A stretch of DNA of 64,000 nt from Photorhabdus luminescens subsp. luminescens (GTDB lineage Bacteria; Pseudomonadota; Gammaproteobacteria; Enterobacterales; Enterobacteriaceae). A program made the translations under genes and the position numbers. Positions 37,973 through 48,278 of this stretch are shown here, in pieces. A model generated the notes under the pieces. That model searched no databases. It was given only the letters and a program-made list of their open reading frames with translations, and was not told the origin of the DNA. Numbering within the stretch: position 1 is the first letter of the stretch; each line of letters opens with the position of its first letter. The stretch is from contig NZ_JXSK01000002.1 in the NCBI RefSeq assembly GCF_001083805.1, positions 372,001-436,000 on the forward strand. Direction: 5' to 3'.

Positions 37973-38548
37973 TTAAATATAATAGTTGCTTCCATCTGGC
38001 AAGATTCTGATTATTAATCTATCCGCTTAATCTTTAAGTAGTTTTGTTTAAATTTAATTATAATCACCACTTATGAGTATAAAATAGCTTTAAAAATCCA
38101 AGCATTAGTGACTTTAATAAAATTAATATGAAAGTTGTCAGACAAAAATTACTTTATCTTTTTTTACACTAAATGACAAAAAACAATACCAGCACATAGT
38201 GACTTATGTAATAATGATGCTATATTCATTGATTATTGTAGCCATCAGGCTATAATCTGCCGTTACCGGTATCTGAGGCTAATACTGTTTTATATAAACC
38301 TACATATTAACTCACACATACTAGCCGATATTTATAGTTTATTGAGTTAATGTATGAATTTTTGTTAAGAACTGATTCTGATTTACCAGAAGCAAATCAG
38401 AACCATCTGTAAAAAAGATAAATAATCCCAAAGAACGATTATAGATACATAATAATAATCTCTCGAAAAAAATTTTATAATACGTGTATATGCCTAGTGT
38501 TTAACTCAAAAAATTAAGTAATGGCGTATACAGGAAGATCAACATAGC
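37973..38548. other. AT-rich intergenic region between acrB and tomB remnant
   Basis: About 575 bp with no gene-like frame. A small hairpin TAGCC-ATCA-GGCTA occurs near 38240, and a 9-bp inverted repeat TTCTGATTT (38376-38384) / AAATCAGAA (38394-38402) lies about 150 bp before the tomB remnant. Promoters for hha/tomB are expected here, but none can be assigned with confidence. Confidence 0.5.
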
Positions 38549-38908
38549 ATGGATGAATATTCACTCAAGATGGCATAATATTGATGAATTAAAATGCTTA
38601 TGTGAGAATCTAAGGCAAGAAGCACTTCTGGTGCAAAGTACACAGAGATGAGACTGGTTATGAAAATAATTTTTACATCTCAGGATAATTTAAAGCTAAA
38701 CAAATAGATTGAATACATATCAACTTTAGTTTGGTACTTTAAAATAAAATATTCTGATGATTTAAGCCTTCTCTCTTGAATTGATAAATGTATTGATAAT
38801 ACATACACTTACATGTTGTTTGGAAACAAATTAAGATTAGCGTTTCCAAACCTGTGGAATAGTAAAAAACTAATGAACGCTCAACCAGCGTCCTGTTACA
38901 GGATTTAA
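38549..38908 (+). pseudogene. tomB: Decayed tomB (ybaJ), Hha-toxicity modulator
   Basis: The translated remnants align along the whole of E. coli TomB (124 aa). The ATG at 38549 reads MDEYSLKM and is then shifted by one extra base (near 38573). The next frame reads NIDELKCLCENLRQEALL up to a TGA at 38649. The original frame resumes near 38654 with FTSQDNLKLNK, a stop, IEYISTLVWYFKIKYSDDLSLLS, a second stop, then IDKCIDNTYTYMLF and the TomB-like tail MNAQPASC. There are thus at least two frameshifts and two internal stops. Synteny (immediately upstream of hha) supports the call. No functional TomB can be made here. Confidence 0.88.
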
Positions 38909-38983
38909 ATTGCTCCTTGAGCAAAATTTGATTGAATATTTCCCTCAATAATTTTTTATATATGTTAAATAAGAAAGGCGATT

Positions 38984-39187
38984 ATGACTAAAACTGATTA
39001 TCTGATGCGTTTAAGAAAATGCACCACGATTGATACACTAGAACGTGTGATTGAGAAGAACAAATATGAACTTTCAGGAGATGAACTTGAACTATTCTAC
39101 TCTGCTGCGGATCACCGCCTAGCTGAGCTGACCATGAATAAACTGTATGATAGAATTCCACCTTCAGTATGGAAATACGTTCGCTAA
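38984..39187 (+). CDS. hha: Hha, H-NS-associated nucleoid modulator
   Basis: A 67-residue all-helical protein. [20 protein letters not shown] and [16 protein letters not shown] match Hha/YmoA closely. It binds H-NS and modulates silencing of acquired and virulence genes. In E. coli the cysteine in LRRC (Cys18) is the residue oxidised in a TomB-dependent reaction that inactivates Hha. The equivalent Cys13 is kept here although tomB upstream is broken. The ribosome site (AAAGG) precedes the ATG at 38984. The protein is five residues shorter at its N terminus than E. coli Hha. Confidence 0.96.
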   Translation: MTKTDYLMRLRKCTTIDTLERVIEKNKYELSGDELELFYSAADHRLAELTMNKLYDRIPPSVWKYVR

Positions 39188-39217
39188 AATAGTCTTTATC
39201 AGATAGAAAGTGATCCG

Positions 39218-39245
39218 AGCCGGTAAAGTGCTATCGGCTTATTTT
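39218..39245 (+). terminator. Terminator of hha
   Basis: The stem AGCCGGTA / TATCGGCT (39218-39225 with 39232-39239, one G-T wobble, loop AAGTGC) is followed by TATTTTAG and lies 30 bp after hha. Confidence 0.75.
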
Positions 39246-39279
39246 AGATCATTGATTTATTTAGGCTATCAATGAAATT

Positions 39280-39392
39280 GGCGAGGGCTCTGCCAGCGAC
39301 ATCCCGGCACACACATCCCCTGCTATGGCTGCTTCCTTCCGGACCTGACCAAGTTAACAAGTTAGCGTTGCGGGAGAACCAACAGAGCCCCC
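39280..39392 (-). ncRNA. ffs: 4.5S RNA of the signal recognition particle
   Basis: On the minus strand the gene begins GGGGGCTCTGTTGGTTCTCC, holds the invariant SRP domain IV core GGTCAGGTCCGGAAGGAAGC, and continues CAGCC...GCCGGGATG, closing with CTGGCAGAGCCCTC, which pairs with the 5' end. Length is about 113 nt (E. coli 114). It binds Ffh to target membrane proteins co-translationally. It lies between hha and ybaY, near its E. coli neighbours. Confidence 0.97.
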
Positions 39393-39518
39393 ATTACGAC
39401 GTGTTGCTTTAACTTCAAAGCGGCACCATTATCATTCATACCTACTCAAATAGCAAGATAAGCAGGCCCGAATGCTGATTTATTGCACATTGTAAGTCAA
39501 TACAACCAAGAAAGTGTA

Positions 39519-39965
39519 TTATCTAACGGCTTTCAACGTAATTTCGATATCTTTAGTCTTCCCATTATTAATCACTTCATATGCTGTATCTGTCACAAAC
39601 ATCAAGCGACTATGCAGCGAAACAGAAGCACTGACAACAATGCGTGCACCCGGCTTAATTTTATCTGGTTGATAAGGCAAAACAAAATGGAAAGGTGATT
39701 GTTTCCCACCTAAACGCTCTACCTTCTGAGACAGAGTAACTGAGGGTGCATCAAGCAAAGATACATCAGATAAAGCCACTGTCAGAACAGCATCTGCTGG
39801 CAATGCCATACGCTGTAGTATATTAATATTTCCTTCAACAAAAGACCGTTTCATTGGATTTTCAATCTTTTCCACCTGAGTATCTACTACCTCAGCACCT
39901 TTGGCGCTACACCCGGCCAAAGCAACCGCTAGTAATACGCCGGTGGAGAGCTGCCATAACTTCAT
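39519..39965 (-). CDS. ybaY: YbaY-family lipoprotein
   Basis: A 148-residue lipoprotein. The signal peptide MKLWQLSTGVLLAVALAGC ends in a lipobox with Cys19. The mature part carries a YbaY/META-like beta domain (LPADAVLTVALSDVSLLD, then PGARIVVSASV). The function is unknown, and older annotation links it loosely to glycoprotein/polysaccharide metabolism. The start at 39965 is chosen because GGAGG lies 7 nt upstream; the ATG at 39971 is too close to that site. It is divergent from tesB. Confidence 0.88.
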   Translation of the reverse strand: MKLWQLSTGVLLAVALAGCSAKGAEVVDTQVEKIENPMKRSFVEGNINILQRMALPADAVLTVALSDVSLLDAPSVTLSQKVERLGGKQSPFHFVLPYQPDKIKPGARIVVSASVSLHSRLMFVTDTAYEVINNGKTKDIEITLKAVR

Positions 39966-40214
39966 ACACATTCCTCCATTATTAACTAATCTATATAAAT
40001 ATTAAAATAAATTGAAATGTCAAATCATTAAATCTAAATCATTTGAATTATAGATTAAAAATTTGAATATAAAACGACAATAAATTTCATATTCTTTATT
40101 GCCCTACTGTCAGGACTTAAAACATTTACAATTAGTTATTTATTAATCATCTATTAATGAGACAATAATCATCCCTTGTACTCTCGATAACCTAATAGAA
40201 AACAAAGGCGTATT

Positions 40215-41078
40215 ATGAGCAAGTCATTACAGAATCTGATAAATTTGATGAAATTGGAAAAAATTGAGGAAGGTATTTACCGAGGGCAAAGCGAAGATCT
40301 CGGTTTTCCTCAGGTTTTCGGGGGGCAAGTGATTGGTCAGGCACTATATGCCGCCAAACAAACCGTTGTCGATGACCGAATAGGCAATTCTTTCCATAGC
40401 TATTTCTTACGCCCCGGAGACAGTCACAAACCTATCGTCTATGATGTTGAAATTCTACGTGATGGAGGAAGTTTTAGCGCCCGGCGAGTCAGTGCCATTC
40501 AGAATGGCAAGCCTATCTTTTATATGACTGCCTCATTTCAAAGCCATGAAGAAGGTTTTGAACACCAGAATATAATGCCGGATGTGCCTTATCCAGAAGA
40601 GCTTATCCCCCAGGACGAAATCGTGAAAAAAATGTCGCATCTACTGCCACAGAAGATGCAGAATACTCTTCTTTTTCCCTGTCCGTTAGAAATGAGGCCT
40701 GTAAAATATCACAGTCCATTCAATTGCCTGCCAGAAGAACCTATACGCTATGTTTGGTTCCGCAGTAACGGCAATATGCCTGATGATCCCTTTATTCATC
40801 AATATCTACTTGGCTATGCCTCTGATTTTAACTTTCTACCAACCTCGTTACAGCCACACGGTGTCGGGTTCCTTGAGAAAAATATTCAGATAGCAACAAT
40901 TGACCATTCTATGTGGTTCCACCGCCCGTTTAGATTAGACGACTGGCTACTATATGCTGTAGATAGTCCGTCAGCTTCCGGTGCTCGTGGTTTTGTTCGG
41001 GGACAGATTTACAATCGTGAAGGGATACTTGTTGCTTCCACTGTACAGGAAGGTCTAATTAGGAAACGCAACAGATAA
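40215..41078 (+). CDS. tesB: Acyl-CoA thioesterase II
   Basis: A 287-residue double-hotdog thioesterase that hydrolyses medium- to long-chain acyl-Co[18 protein letters not shown] and the [11 protein letters not shown] region belong to the first hotdog. The second holds the catalytic Asp in [16 protein letters not shown], with [21 protein letters not shown]. The start has weak AAAGGCG upstream. It is convergent with amtB. Confidence 0.95.
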   Translation: MSKSLQNLINLMKLEKIEEGIYRGQSEDLGFPQVFGGQVIGQALYAAKQTVVDDRIGNSFHSYFLRPGDSHKPIVYDVEILRDGGSFSARRVSAIQNGKPIFYMTASFQSHEEGFEHQNIMPDVPYPEELIPQDEIVKKMSHLLPQKMQNTLLFPCPLEMRPVKYHSPFNCLPEEPIRYVWFRSNGNMPDDPFIHQYLLGYASDFNFLPTSLQPHGVGFLEKNIQIATIDHSMWFHRPFRLDDWLLYAVDSPSASGARGFVRGQIYNREGILVASTVQEGLIRKRNR

Positions 41079-41086
41079 ATGAATAA

Positions 41087-41134
41087 GGCAGCAAACTAAG
41101 AACCCTCATTACATTTTGTGGTCTTATTGCTGCC
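41087..41134. terminator. Bidirectional hairpin between tesB and amtB
   Basis: The inverted repeat GGCAGCAA (41087-41094) / TTGCTGCC (41127-41134), extended inward by partly complementary AAGAACC / GGTCTT, lies between the two convergent genes. It can serve both transcripts. Confidence 0.65.
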
Positions 41135-41147
41135 CTCTTATTACAAC

Positions 41148-42431
41148 TTAATTATAAGCACTCTCTCCATGAGAATTAATATCCAATCCTTCCCTTTCAA
41201 TTTCAACCGTAACCCGTAGCCCTACCAACAAATCTGCGACTTTAAAAGCAATAAAAGCAACAACAACTGACCAAACCACACAAACCAGTATACTAAAAGC
41301 CTGAATACCAACTTGCTCCAACATGGTTATACCCTCTGCATGGCCGGTTCCTCCCAAAGATTTAGCCGTAAAAATCCCAGTCAGTAGACAACCCACAATC
41401 CCACACACGCCGTGTATACCAAATACATCACATACATCGTCAACACGTAACCATCGTTTTAAAGCCACCACCCCCCAAAGTCCGGTAAAACCCGCAATCA
41501 AACCAATGATTAATGCACCACCAACACCCACCATTCCGGCCGCAGGTGTAATACCAACCAGTCCAGCAATACAGCCTGAACAGGCCCCTAAAAGAGATGG
41601 TTTATTACGGAAAAGCCATTCTGCAAAAATCCATGACAGGATAGCGGCAGCCGTCGCCACAATAGTATTTAAAAATGCCAGAGCGGCTATCTCATTAGCA
41701 GCACTCGCAGAACCAGCATTAAAACCAAACCAACCAATATAGAGCACCGCAGTACCAGTGAAGACCATCGGCAAATTATGTGGTTTAAATGCCTCTTTCC
41801 CAAAACCAGTGCGTTTTCCCAGCAAGTAAGCACCAACTAATCCAGCGACAGCAGCGTTAACATGGACAACCGTACCACCAGCAAAATCCAATGCTCCATC
41901 CTGTGAAAGTACACCACCACCCCAAACCATATGCGCCATAGGCAGGTAAGAAAATGTCAACCACAGCACACTAAAAATTAACAAAGCCGAAAAGCGAATA
42001 CGCTCCCCTAATGCGCCAATAATCAAAGCAACTGTGATACAAGCGAAAGAGCCTTGAAATGCCACATGAATTAGCTGATAAAAATCTCCACTTAAGTCAG
42101 TGAATGCTAAATTCTTTAGCATCATTTGACTAAAACCACCGAAAAAACCATTCCCTGGTGCAAAAGCCAGGCTATAACCGTAAATCACCCACAATACACA
42201 TACTAACGCAAAGCTCACCATGACCTGAGCCATTAGCGATAAAACGTTTTTACTCCGTAGCAATCCACCATAAAACAGAGCAATTCCCGGAATGGTCATA
42301 AACAGAACAAGGACTGTACAAATCATCATAAAAGCATTATCAGCTTTATCAACAACACCTTCCGCTGCCTGAGATAATGATGGTAAGCAACTGGCTACAA
42401 TACCGGCAGCCACAGAGAATTTTCTTTTCAT
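41148..42431 (-). CDS. amtB: Ammonia channel AmtB
   Basis: A 427-residue trimeric ammonium channel with a signal peptide (MKRKFSVAAGIVASCLPSLS, cleaved after SQA) and eleven membrane helices. The twin-histidine pore is in DFAGGTVVHVNAAVAGL and the GIHGVCGIVGCLLTGIF block. The start at 42431 gives the signal peptide and the E. coli length (428). A longer in-frame opening toward 42569 overlaps glnK and is not used. It is co-transcribed with glnK (22-bp gap), which plugs the channel when nitrogen is ample. Confidence 0.96.
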   Translation of the reverse strand: MKRKFSVAAGIVASCLPSLSQAAEGVVDKADNAFMMICTVLVLFMTIPGIALFYGGLLRSKNVLSLMAQVMVSFALVCVLWVIYGYSLAFAPGNGFFGGFSQMMLKNLAFTDLSGDFYQLIHVAFQGSFACITVALIIGALGERIRFSALLIFSVLWLTFSYLPMAHMVWGGGVLSQDGALDFAGGTVVHVNAAVAGLVGAYLLGKRTGFGKEAFKPHNLPMVFTGTAVLYIGWFGFNAGSASAANEIAALAFLNTIVATAAAILSWIFAEWLFRNKPSLLGACSGCIAGLVGITPAAGMVGVGGALIIGLIAGFTGLWGVVALKRWLRVDDVCDVFGIHGVCGIVGCLLTGIFTAKSLGGTGHAEGITMLEQVGIQAFSILVCVVWSVVVAFIAFKVADLLVGLRVTVEIEREGLDINSHGESAYN

Positions 42432-42453
42432 ATCTATCTTCTCTATCAGTGAG

Positions 42454-42792
42454 TTACAGTGCCGCATCGTTAGTTTCTCCTGTTCTAATACGAATAGCCT
42501 GTTGCAATTCGATGACAAAGATTTTACCGTCGCCAACTTTTCCAGTGAAAGCTGATTGCTGAATAGCATGAATTACCTCCTCAACCAATTCATCTGCTAC
42601 AGCAATATCTATCTTTATTTTAGGTAAAAAATTGACACTATATTCCGCTCCACGATAAAGCTCCGCATGTCCTTTCTGACGCCCAAATCCTTTTACCTCT
42701 GTTATGGTCAACCCCTGAACACCAAGACCAGAGAGAACTTCCCGAATATCCTCCAATTTGAATGGTTTTATAATTGTCGTAATGAGCTTCAT
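42454..42792 (-). CDS. glnK: PII nitrogen-signal protein GlnK
   Basis: A 112-residue PII protein. The T-loop carries the uridylylation site Tyr51 (HAELYRGAEY), and the B- and C-loops are intact (TGKVGDGKIFV, RIRTGE). It reports nitrogen status, blocking AmtB when unmodified. The start at 42792 matches E. coli GlnK exactly in length. It has a sigma-54 promoter and an upstream NtrC-like site. Confidence 0.97.
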   Translation of the reverse strand: MKLITTIIKPFKLEDIREVLSGLGVQGLTITEVKGFGRQKGHAELYRGAEYSVNFLPKIKIDIAVADELVEEVIHAIQQSAFTGKVGDGKIFVIELQQAIRIRTGETNDAAL

Positions 42793-42835
42793 ACATCCCC
42801 CTTCCATCCAGCTATTATGTTTGCAATAAGGAAAT

Positions 42836-42851
42836 AGCAAGGGATGTGCCA
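42836..42851 (-). promoter_or_regulatory. Sigma-54 promoter of glnK-amtB
   Basis: On the minus strand the element TGGCACATCCCTTGCT matches the -24/-12 consensus TGGCAC-N5-TTGCW. It lies about 45 bp upstream of the glnK ATG. Expression should need RpoN and phosphorylated NtrC, that is, nitrogen limitation. Confidence 0.92.
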
Positions 42852-42947
42852 GAAACTAAAAACATATAAAAATCAAATGATAATAAAGAAAATAAAAATT
42901 ATGGAGAATAAGAAGGGAGGAGAACAGAGAATATGCCCTCCCGCGAA

Positions 42948-42964
42948 TGCACCAAATTAGTGCA
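42948..42964. promoter_or_regulatory. NtrC-binding enhancer upstream of glnK
   Basis: TGCACCAAATTAGTGCA matches the NtrC consensus TGCACC-N5-GGTGCA with one mismatch. It is centred about 130 bp upstream of the predicted sigma-54 start site, a usual enhancer distance. It lies just beyond the mdlB stop codon. Confidence 0.85.
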
Positions 42965-42971
42965 AACTTAA

Positions 42972-44756
42972 TTAAATTAGCACCTCTTTCCCAGAGATTG
43001 TGCCACAATCATTTAGCGTTTCACCTACTTGTTGCAACTGATACATCTGGTAGTAACGCCCACGACTCGCTAATAATTGTTGATGGTACCCCTGTTCAAT
43101 AATTGCACCACGATGCAGCACCAGAATAGTATCAGCCTCCACAATGGTAGACAGACGATGAGCAATCACGATCAACGTTGTTTGTTGACGAATCAATCTC
43201 AAGGCTTGCTGTACCGCCTGCTCCGTACCAGAATCAATATTTGCAGTCGCTTCATCAAGGATCAAAATTTGTGGCGTTTGCACTAACACTCTCGCCATAG
43301 CAAGTAATTGTTTTTGACCGGCTGACAATGTATTACCTTGCTCTCCCAAGAGAGTATGAAGTCCATCAGGCAATGTACGTATTAATTCAGCTAATTGAAC
43401 AGTTTCCAATACTTGCCAAACCTTCTCTTCTGAAATATTCCGACCAAGCGTAATATTTTCAAAGAAAGAGTCAGCAAGAACGACCGGGTCCTGCTGAACT
43501 ATTGCCACTCCATTACGTAATACAGAATGAGACAAGGATGATACTGGCCGGCCATCAAGATAAATTTCCCCTTTCTGCCACGGGTAATACCCCATCAGCA
43601 AATTTGCCAACGTACTTTTACCACTACCGGTATGACCAACCAAAGCAACAAAACCATGAGCCGGAACCTGTAAATTAATATCTTGCAAAACTATTTTTCC
43701 ATGCCGGTAGGAAAAACTAACATTTTCTATATCAATTCGACCACTGGATAGCGGCTGACTATCTATGCCATAACCTTGTTGAGGGCTATCCATTAATTCA
43801 AATATTCTCTCACCAGAAACGACCGCTTGTTGCAGAATCGATTGCTGAGATGTCAGTTCAATGAGCGGTTCATTCAACCGCCCTAAATAATTAATAAAAG
43901 CATACAATACCCCGACACCAATCGCCCCTGGCCCACTAATTCCAAACAACACAATGAGACCGCACAATACCATAGCAGATAGCAAGCTCAGTAATGGGCG
44001 TAACAAAAGCCCATCTAATCTCAACGCTTGCATTCTCGCCTGATAATGAGCCCGATTGGTTGACAGCATACGCTCACCAAAACGCGCCTGTTGACGGAAC
44101 TGCTGAACAACACTCATTCCATTAATGACTTCGTTAAACTCGTCATTAATATCAGCCAAATAACTACGTACCCGACGGACGATTGGTGTACTAAGATACT
44201 GATATATCGCCATAACAATCAATACGACAGGAAAAATAAGAATTGCAATTAATGCCATACGCCATTCCAGTATAAACATGGCAATCAACATCGCACCAAT
44301 CAATGCCATACTGCGAAATACCGTAGGAACTACATTGACATAAAGATCTTTAATGACTTCAGTATCATTCGTTACACGGGAAATCAACTGCCCTACCGGT
44401 TGATTATCAAAAGCACTCAGAGGCTGGCGCAATGCTGCATCCATCACATCTGTACGAAGCTGCTGAACCACATCGACCGACACTTGATTGAACAATAAAG
44501 CCTGAAAATAGTGTAACGCAGCCGTAATCAGTTGCAGAACAATAAAGGTTATAGCTAGCCCGATAACCACTCTAGTAGGCATATTACCCGTTGCAACCAT
44601 ATTATCGATAAAGTAACTAATTAGGATCGGCCCACTGACTTCCGCAATTGCAGCTCCCCATAACATGAGTACAGCCAGCCCCAATGGCTTACGATAATTT
44701 TTTCCATAAACCAGCAGACGCTTTAGAGACGGCCATAATCGACGAACTTTAGTCAT
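42972..44756 (-). CDS. mdlB: Heterodimeric ABC exporter subunit MdlB
   Basis: A 594-residue fused membrane domain (six helices) and ATPase. The NBD shows Walker [10 protein letters not shown], signature [13 protein letters not shown], Walker [13 protein letters not shown] and H-loop VIAHRLS. Together with MdlA it should form a type IV exporter of the MsbA/LmrCD kind. The substrate is unknown. Its start overlaps the end of mdlA by 8 bp, so the pair is coupled. Confidence 0.94.
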   Translation of the reverse strand: MTKVRRLWPSLKRLLVYGKNYRKPLGLAVLMLWGAAIAEVSGPILISYFIDNMVATGNMPTRVVIGLAITFIVLQLITAALHYFQALLFNQVSVDVVQQLRTDVMDAALRQPLSAFDNQPVGQLISRVTNDTEVIKDLYVNVVPTVFRSMALIGAMLIAMFILEWRMALIAILIFPVVLIVMAIYQYLSTPIVRRVRSYLADINDEFNEVINGMSVVQQFRQQARFGERMLSTNRAHYQARMQALRLDGLLLRPLLSLLSAMVLCGLIVLFGISGPGAIGVGVLYAFINYLGRLNEPLIELTSQQSILQQAVVSGERIFELMDSPQQGYGIDSQPLSSGRIDIENVSFSYRHGKIVLQDINLQVPAHGFVALVGHTGSGKSTLANLLMGYYPWQKGEIYLDGRPVSSLSHSVLRNGVAIVQQDPVVLADSFFENITLGRNISEEKVWQVLETVQLAELIRTLPDGLHTLLGEQGNTLSAGQKQLLAMARVLVQTPQILILDEATANIDSGTEQAVQQALRLIRQQTTLIVIAHRLSTIVEADTILVLHRGAIIEQGYHQQLLASRGRYYQMYQLQQVGETLNDCGTISGKEVLI

Positions 44757-46518
44757 CTTTATCTCCTTCTACTGTTTCCTCGTCATCCAATGCTGCTTCA
44801 AGTTGCTGATAACAATACATATCACGATACCATCCTGGCTGATCTGCCAGTTGCGAATGCTGTCCCTGATGTATAACAGAACCTTGCTGCATCACCAGGA
44901 TATTATCAGCATCAGTTAATGCAGACAGGCGGTGAGCACTAATAATAACCGTTCGTTGTTGCCTCCACTGACTGAGGTTTTGTAGGATATTGTATTCAGT
45001 TTGACCATCAACCGCAGATAAAGCGTCATCCAGAACCAAAATCTCTGCATCTAAAAGTAGCGCTCTCGCAATGGAAATACGCTGCTTCTGCCCACCAGAA
45101 AGCATTACCCCACGCTCGCCTACTTCTGTCTGATACCCATCGGGTAAACGAAGAATATCTTCATGAACATTGGCAAGGCGGGCAACTTCTTCAATCTGTT
45201 CCTGTGTTGCATCAGGACGTCCCAAAGCGATATTCCTGGCAACGGTATCTGAAAATAAAAAGGGGGTTTGATTGACAACAGCAAATCGTGCTCGCCATTC
45301 ATCTAACCTGATATCCGCAATTTTGAGCGACTGGAAAAGAATTTCTCCATCAGTCACATCAAACTGTCTCTGTATCAGCGCAAGTAATGTGCTCTTACCT
45401 GAACCAGTTGGACCACAGATCCCTAATAACTGTCCAGGTAATAACTGGAAATTAATTTGATTAAGAACAGTTTTGTTACTTTGCGGATAATTAAACGCTT
45501 TGATATTCACATCCAAAATACCGCGCTCAGGCAATAGATGACCAATACCATCCTCAATGACCGGAGGCTCCTGCAACAAGCTACGGATACGACTATAAGC
45601 AGCGCTTCCCCGTTCAACGATATTAAACATCCATGCCAGCGCTAACATTGGCCAAATCATTAAGCCAAGGTACATCACAAAACTAGTAAGCTCACCAAGT
45701 GTTAAAACACCATTTAATACCATCCAACTACCACCACCGATAGCCAATAAGTTTGACATACCAATGGCAATAAAAATTGTTGGATCAAATCGGGCATCTA
45801 CCCTAGCAACATACATATTCTTACGGCCGGCTTCCACTGCAACTTGTTCAAACTGATTCGATTGCAAATCTTCAAGGCCAAACGCCTTAATCATGCGAAT
45901 ACTGGTTAGACTTTCTTGAGCCTGGTTATTCAGAGCAGAAAATGCGCCTTGTGCAGATTTGAAGCGACGATGAAGTTGATCACCATATCGTTTGATAATG
46001 ATCGCCATAATCGGCATAGGCAACAGAGACAGTAAAGTTAATTGCCAACTAATTTGTATACTCATCATAATCAGCACTGCACAGCCCATAACGAGCGAAT
46101 CAACTAACGTAAGCACACCTTCACCCGCAGCAAATACCACCCGATCCACATCATTAGTAGCACGAGCCATTAAATCCCCCGTGCGATGACGCAGATAAAA
46201 TTCAGGGTTTTGTCGGCTAAGCTGTTGGTAAAAATTATTCCGTAATTTAACTGCTAATTGATATGACGCCCCAAACAACCATAAGCGCCATATATAACGC
46301 AAGATATAGACAATCGATGCAATAACCAGCATAACGCAAATCCACATCATCAATTGGTAAAATGACATAGACGCAGTACTGATCCCATCAACGATTACCC
46401 CCACCAGATACGGCGGAATTAGCAATAGAATAGAGATAATAATAAGCAGAGTCACTGCCCCAAGATAACGACGCCACTCGCTACGGAAGTACCAACTTAA
46501 TTGAGAAAATAACCTCAC
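44749..46518 (-). CDS. mdlA: Heterodimeric ABC exporter subunit MdlA (GTG start)
   Basis: A 589-residue half-transporter with a six-helix membrane domain, then Walker [10 protein letters not shown], signature [16 protein letters not shown], Walker [13 protein letters not shown] and H-loop IISAHRLS. The start is taken as GTG at 46518 (giving [19 protein letters not shown]), which matches E. coli MdlA in sequence and length. GGGA lies about 9 nt upstream. An ATG at 46566 would add 16 residues not seen in homologues. It follows decR on the same strand. Confidence 0.93.
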   Translation of the reverse strand: MRLFSQLSWYFRSEWRRYLGAVTLLIIISILLLIPPYLVGVIVDGISTASMSFYQLMMWICVMLVIASIVYILRYIWRLWLFGASYQLAVKLRNNFYQQLSRQNPEFYLRHRTGDLMARATNDVDRVVFAAGEGVLTLVDSLVMGCAVLIMMSIQISWQLTLLSLLPMPIMAIIIKRYGDQLHRRFKSAQGAFSALNNQAQESLTSIRMIKAFGLEDLQSNQFEQVAVEAGRKNMYVARVDARFDPTIFIAIGMSNLLAIGGGSWMVLNGVLTLGELTSFVMYLGLMIWPMLALAWMFNIVERGSAAYSRIRSLLQEPPVIEDGIGHLLPERGILDVNIKAFNYPQSNKTVLNQINFQLLPGQLLGICGPTGSGKSTLLALIQRQFDVTDGEILFQSLKIADIRLDEWRARFAVVNQTPFLFSDTVARNIALGRPDATQEQIEEVARLANVHEDILRLPDGYQTEVGERGVMLSGGQKQRISIARALLLDAEILVLDDALSAVDGQTEYNILQNLSQWRQQRTVIISAHRLSALTDADNILVMQQGSVIHQGQHSQLADQPGWYRDMYCYQQLEAALDDEETVEGDKDD

Positions 46519-46604
46519 ACGTGTATATCCCGAAATGAAATAGATAATAGAAATGCTGAACGACACTCAGAATAATTGACTTAACGCAATGAATTAATAA
46601 TTGG

Positions 46605-47066
46605 TTAATCTGGTATCGGCAATGCTGTAGTGTATTTGATTTTTTCCATTGCAAAACTCGATGTCACATCAATCAACCCCGGAACACCATTCACCATACG
46701 CTTGTAGAAAAGATCATAACTTTTCATATCCACAACTTCTACGTGCATTAAATAATCACATTCACCAGCCATACGATAAAAAGCGAGGACTTCTGGCATT
46801 TGCTTTATAAATGCAACAAATTGCTCATACCAACTACTGTTATGCTGCTGAGTTCTGATCATAACAATCACTGTCAACCCTAGTCCTAATTTTTCACTAT
46901 CAAGCAAAGCAACTTTGCCAACGATATAGCCTTCATCTTCCAGTCGTTTTAGCCGTTTCCAACAAGGAGTAGAGGTAAGATTAACAGCTTCCGCCAATGC
47001 ATTCAGAGACAGACTACAATCTTTCTGTAGTAACTTAAGCAACTTGCGGTCTGTTTTATCCAACAT
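46605..47066 (-). CDS. decR: Lrp/AsnC-family cysteine-responsive regulator DecR (YbaO)
   Basis: A 153-residue Lrp/AsnC regulator. The N-terminal helix-turn-helix is [25 protein letters not shown], and the C-terminal RAM ligand domain includes [15 protein letters not shown]. In E. coli DecR activates cysteine detoxification (cyuPA). In Pantoea an Lrp homologue beside a cysteine desulfhydrase gene has the same role. Here it is divergent from a cysteine-synthase-fold gene, which fits that circuit. An Lrp-like site lies just upstream. Confidence 0.92.
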   Translation of the reverse strand: MLDKTDRKLLKLLQKDCSLSLNALAEAVNLTSTPCWKRLKRLEDEGYIVGKVALLDSEKLGLGLTVIVMIRTQQHNSSWYEQFVAFIKQMPEVLAFYRMAGECDYLMHVEVVDMKSYDLFYKRMVNGVPGLIDVTSSFAMEKIKYTTALPIPD

Positions 47067-47078
47067 AGCTACCTCTTA

Positions 47079-47093
47079 TAGAAAATTTTTCCA
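47079..47093. promoter_or_regulatory. Lrp/DecR-type operator
   Basis: TAGAAAATTTTTCCA matches the Lrp consensus YAGHAWATTWTDCTR at 14 of 15 positions. It lies 13 bp from the decR start and about 100 bp from the divergent desulfhydrase gene. It is a candidate site for DecR autoregulation and cysteine-induced activation. Confidence 0.6.
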
Positions 47094-47193
47094 TAAAGAA
47101 ACCACACATTAAGAAAAATAACAATCTATTTCTCCCAGTATCAAGTTAATCTACCCACCGCCAATTATTTTTAAATTACAGAGTTAATAATTA

Positions 47194-48246
47194 ATGTCAC
47201 ACAGTTGGACCACCAAGGCAATCAGAGAGATTAAAGCAGACCATCAACGCAGTTCTGACACTCATCTTATCCGCCTTAATTTGCCAGTTTTTCCAGGTAT
47301 CCATTTATATCTAAAAGATGAAAGCACCCATCCAACCGGTAGTCTGAAACACAGACTTGCTCGTTCTTTATTCCTTTACGCACTGAGTAATGGCTGGATA
47401 AAGGAAGGTACCCCGGTTATTGAATCTTCATCAGGTAGTACTGCTGTATCTGAAGCCTATTTTGCCCGCCTGCTTGGATTACCTTTTATTGCTGTTATGC
47501 CCTCATACACTGCGAAACGTAAAATTCAGGAAATTGAATTTTATGGTGGTAAATGCCATTTTGTTAATCATTCAGCACAAATTTATGACGAGTCAGAACG
47601 ACTAGCAAAAGCACTAAACGGTCATTATATGGATCAATTTACTTACGCCGAAAGAGCGACAGACTGGCGAGGTAACAACAATATTGCTGAAAGTATTTTT
47701 CGCCAAATGCAAATGGAACCATTTCCTGAACCAGATTATATCGTTATGAGCGCTGGTACTGGGGGAACTTCTGCAACTTTAGGACGCTATATCCGTTACC
47801 AAGGGCATAACACTAAACTGATTGTTGTCGATCCAGAAAACTCTATATTTTATGACCATTACCGTCAAAATTGCTGTGATATTCATGGCAATTATAGCAG
47901 CAAGATTGAGGGTATTGGCCGCCCTCGAGCAGAGCCTTCTTTTATCCCTTCTGTTATTGATGACATGATCCAAATACCCGATTGCGCCAGCATTGCAACA
48001 ATTTACTGGCTGGAAAAATTACTTGGCCGAAAAGTTGGCGCATCTACAGGGACCAATGTCTGGGGAGCTCTTCTGATTGCTAACCAAATGCATGAGCGTG
48101 GCGAACAAGGCGCAATAGTAACTTTACTGTGCGACAGTGGTGAACGTTATCTTGATACTTATTACAATCCAGATTGGGTAAAAAATAACATCGGCGATAT
48201 CTCACCCTATCTCAAACAACTATCCAATTTCCGCAGTTATAAGTAA
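47194..48246 (+). CDS. PLP-dependent cysteine synthase-fold enzyme, probable L-cysteine desulfhydrase
   Basis: A 350-residue fold-type II PLP enzyme. The cofactor lysine is Lys52 in [10 protein letters not shown], the substrate/PLP loop is [15 protein letters not shown], and the phosphate-binding glycine loop is [14 protein letters not shown]. Close relatives (CcdA/CdsB-type proteins of enteric bacteria) degrade L-cysteine to pyruvate, ammonia and sulfide. A cystathionine beta-synthase-like role is less likely. Its position divergent from decR supports cysteine detoxification. E. coli lacks it here and has cof and ybaE instead. Confidence 0.8.
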   Translation: MSHSWTTKAIREIKADHQRSSDTHLIRLNLPVFPGIHLYLKDESTHPTGSLKHRLARSLFLYALSNGWIKEGTPVIESSSGSTAVSEAYFARLLGLPFIAVMPSYTAKRKIQEIEFYGGKCHFVNHSAQIYDESERLAKALNGHYMDQFTYAERATDWRGNNNIAESIFRQMQMEPFPEPDYIVMSAGTGGTSATLGRYIRYQGHNTKLIVVDPENSIFYDHYRQNCCDIHGNYSSKIEGIGRPRAEPSFIPSVIDDMIQIPDCASIATIYWLEKLLGRKVGASTGTNVWGALLIANQMHERGEQGAIVTLLCDSGERYLDTYYNPDWVKNNIGDISPYLKQLSNFRSYK

Positions 48247-48278
48247 CATAACCATTTTATTCTAATGAGGATGTTACA

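Noticed and set aside
38739..38948. A 69-codon minus-strand frame upstream of hha
   Set aside because: The plus strand here reads as the decayed tomB. The minus frame has no motif and an AT-biased composition.
41323..41742. A 139-codon plus-strand frame across amtB
   Set aside because: It is the complement of the glycine/alanine-rich AmtB helices, rich in Pro/Thr, with no family signature.
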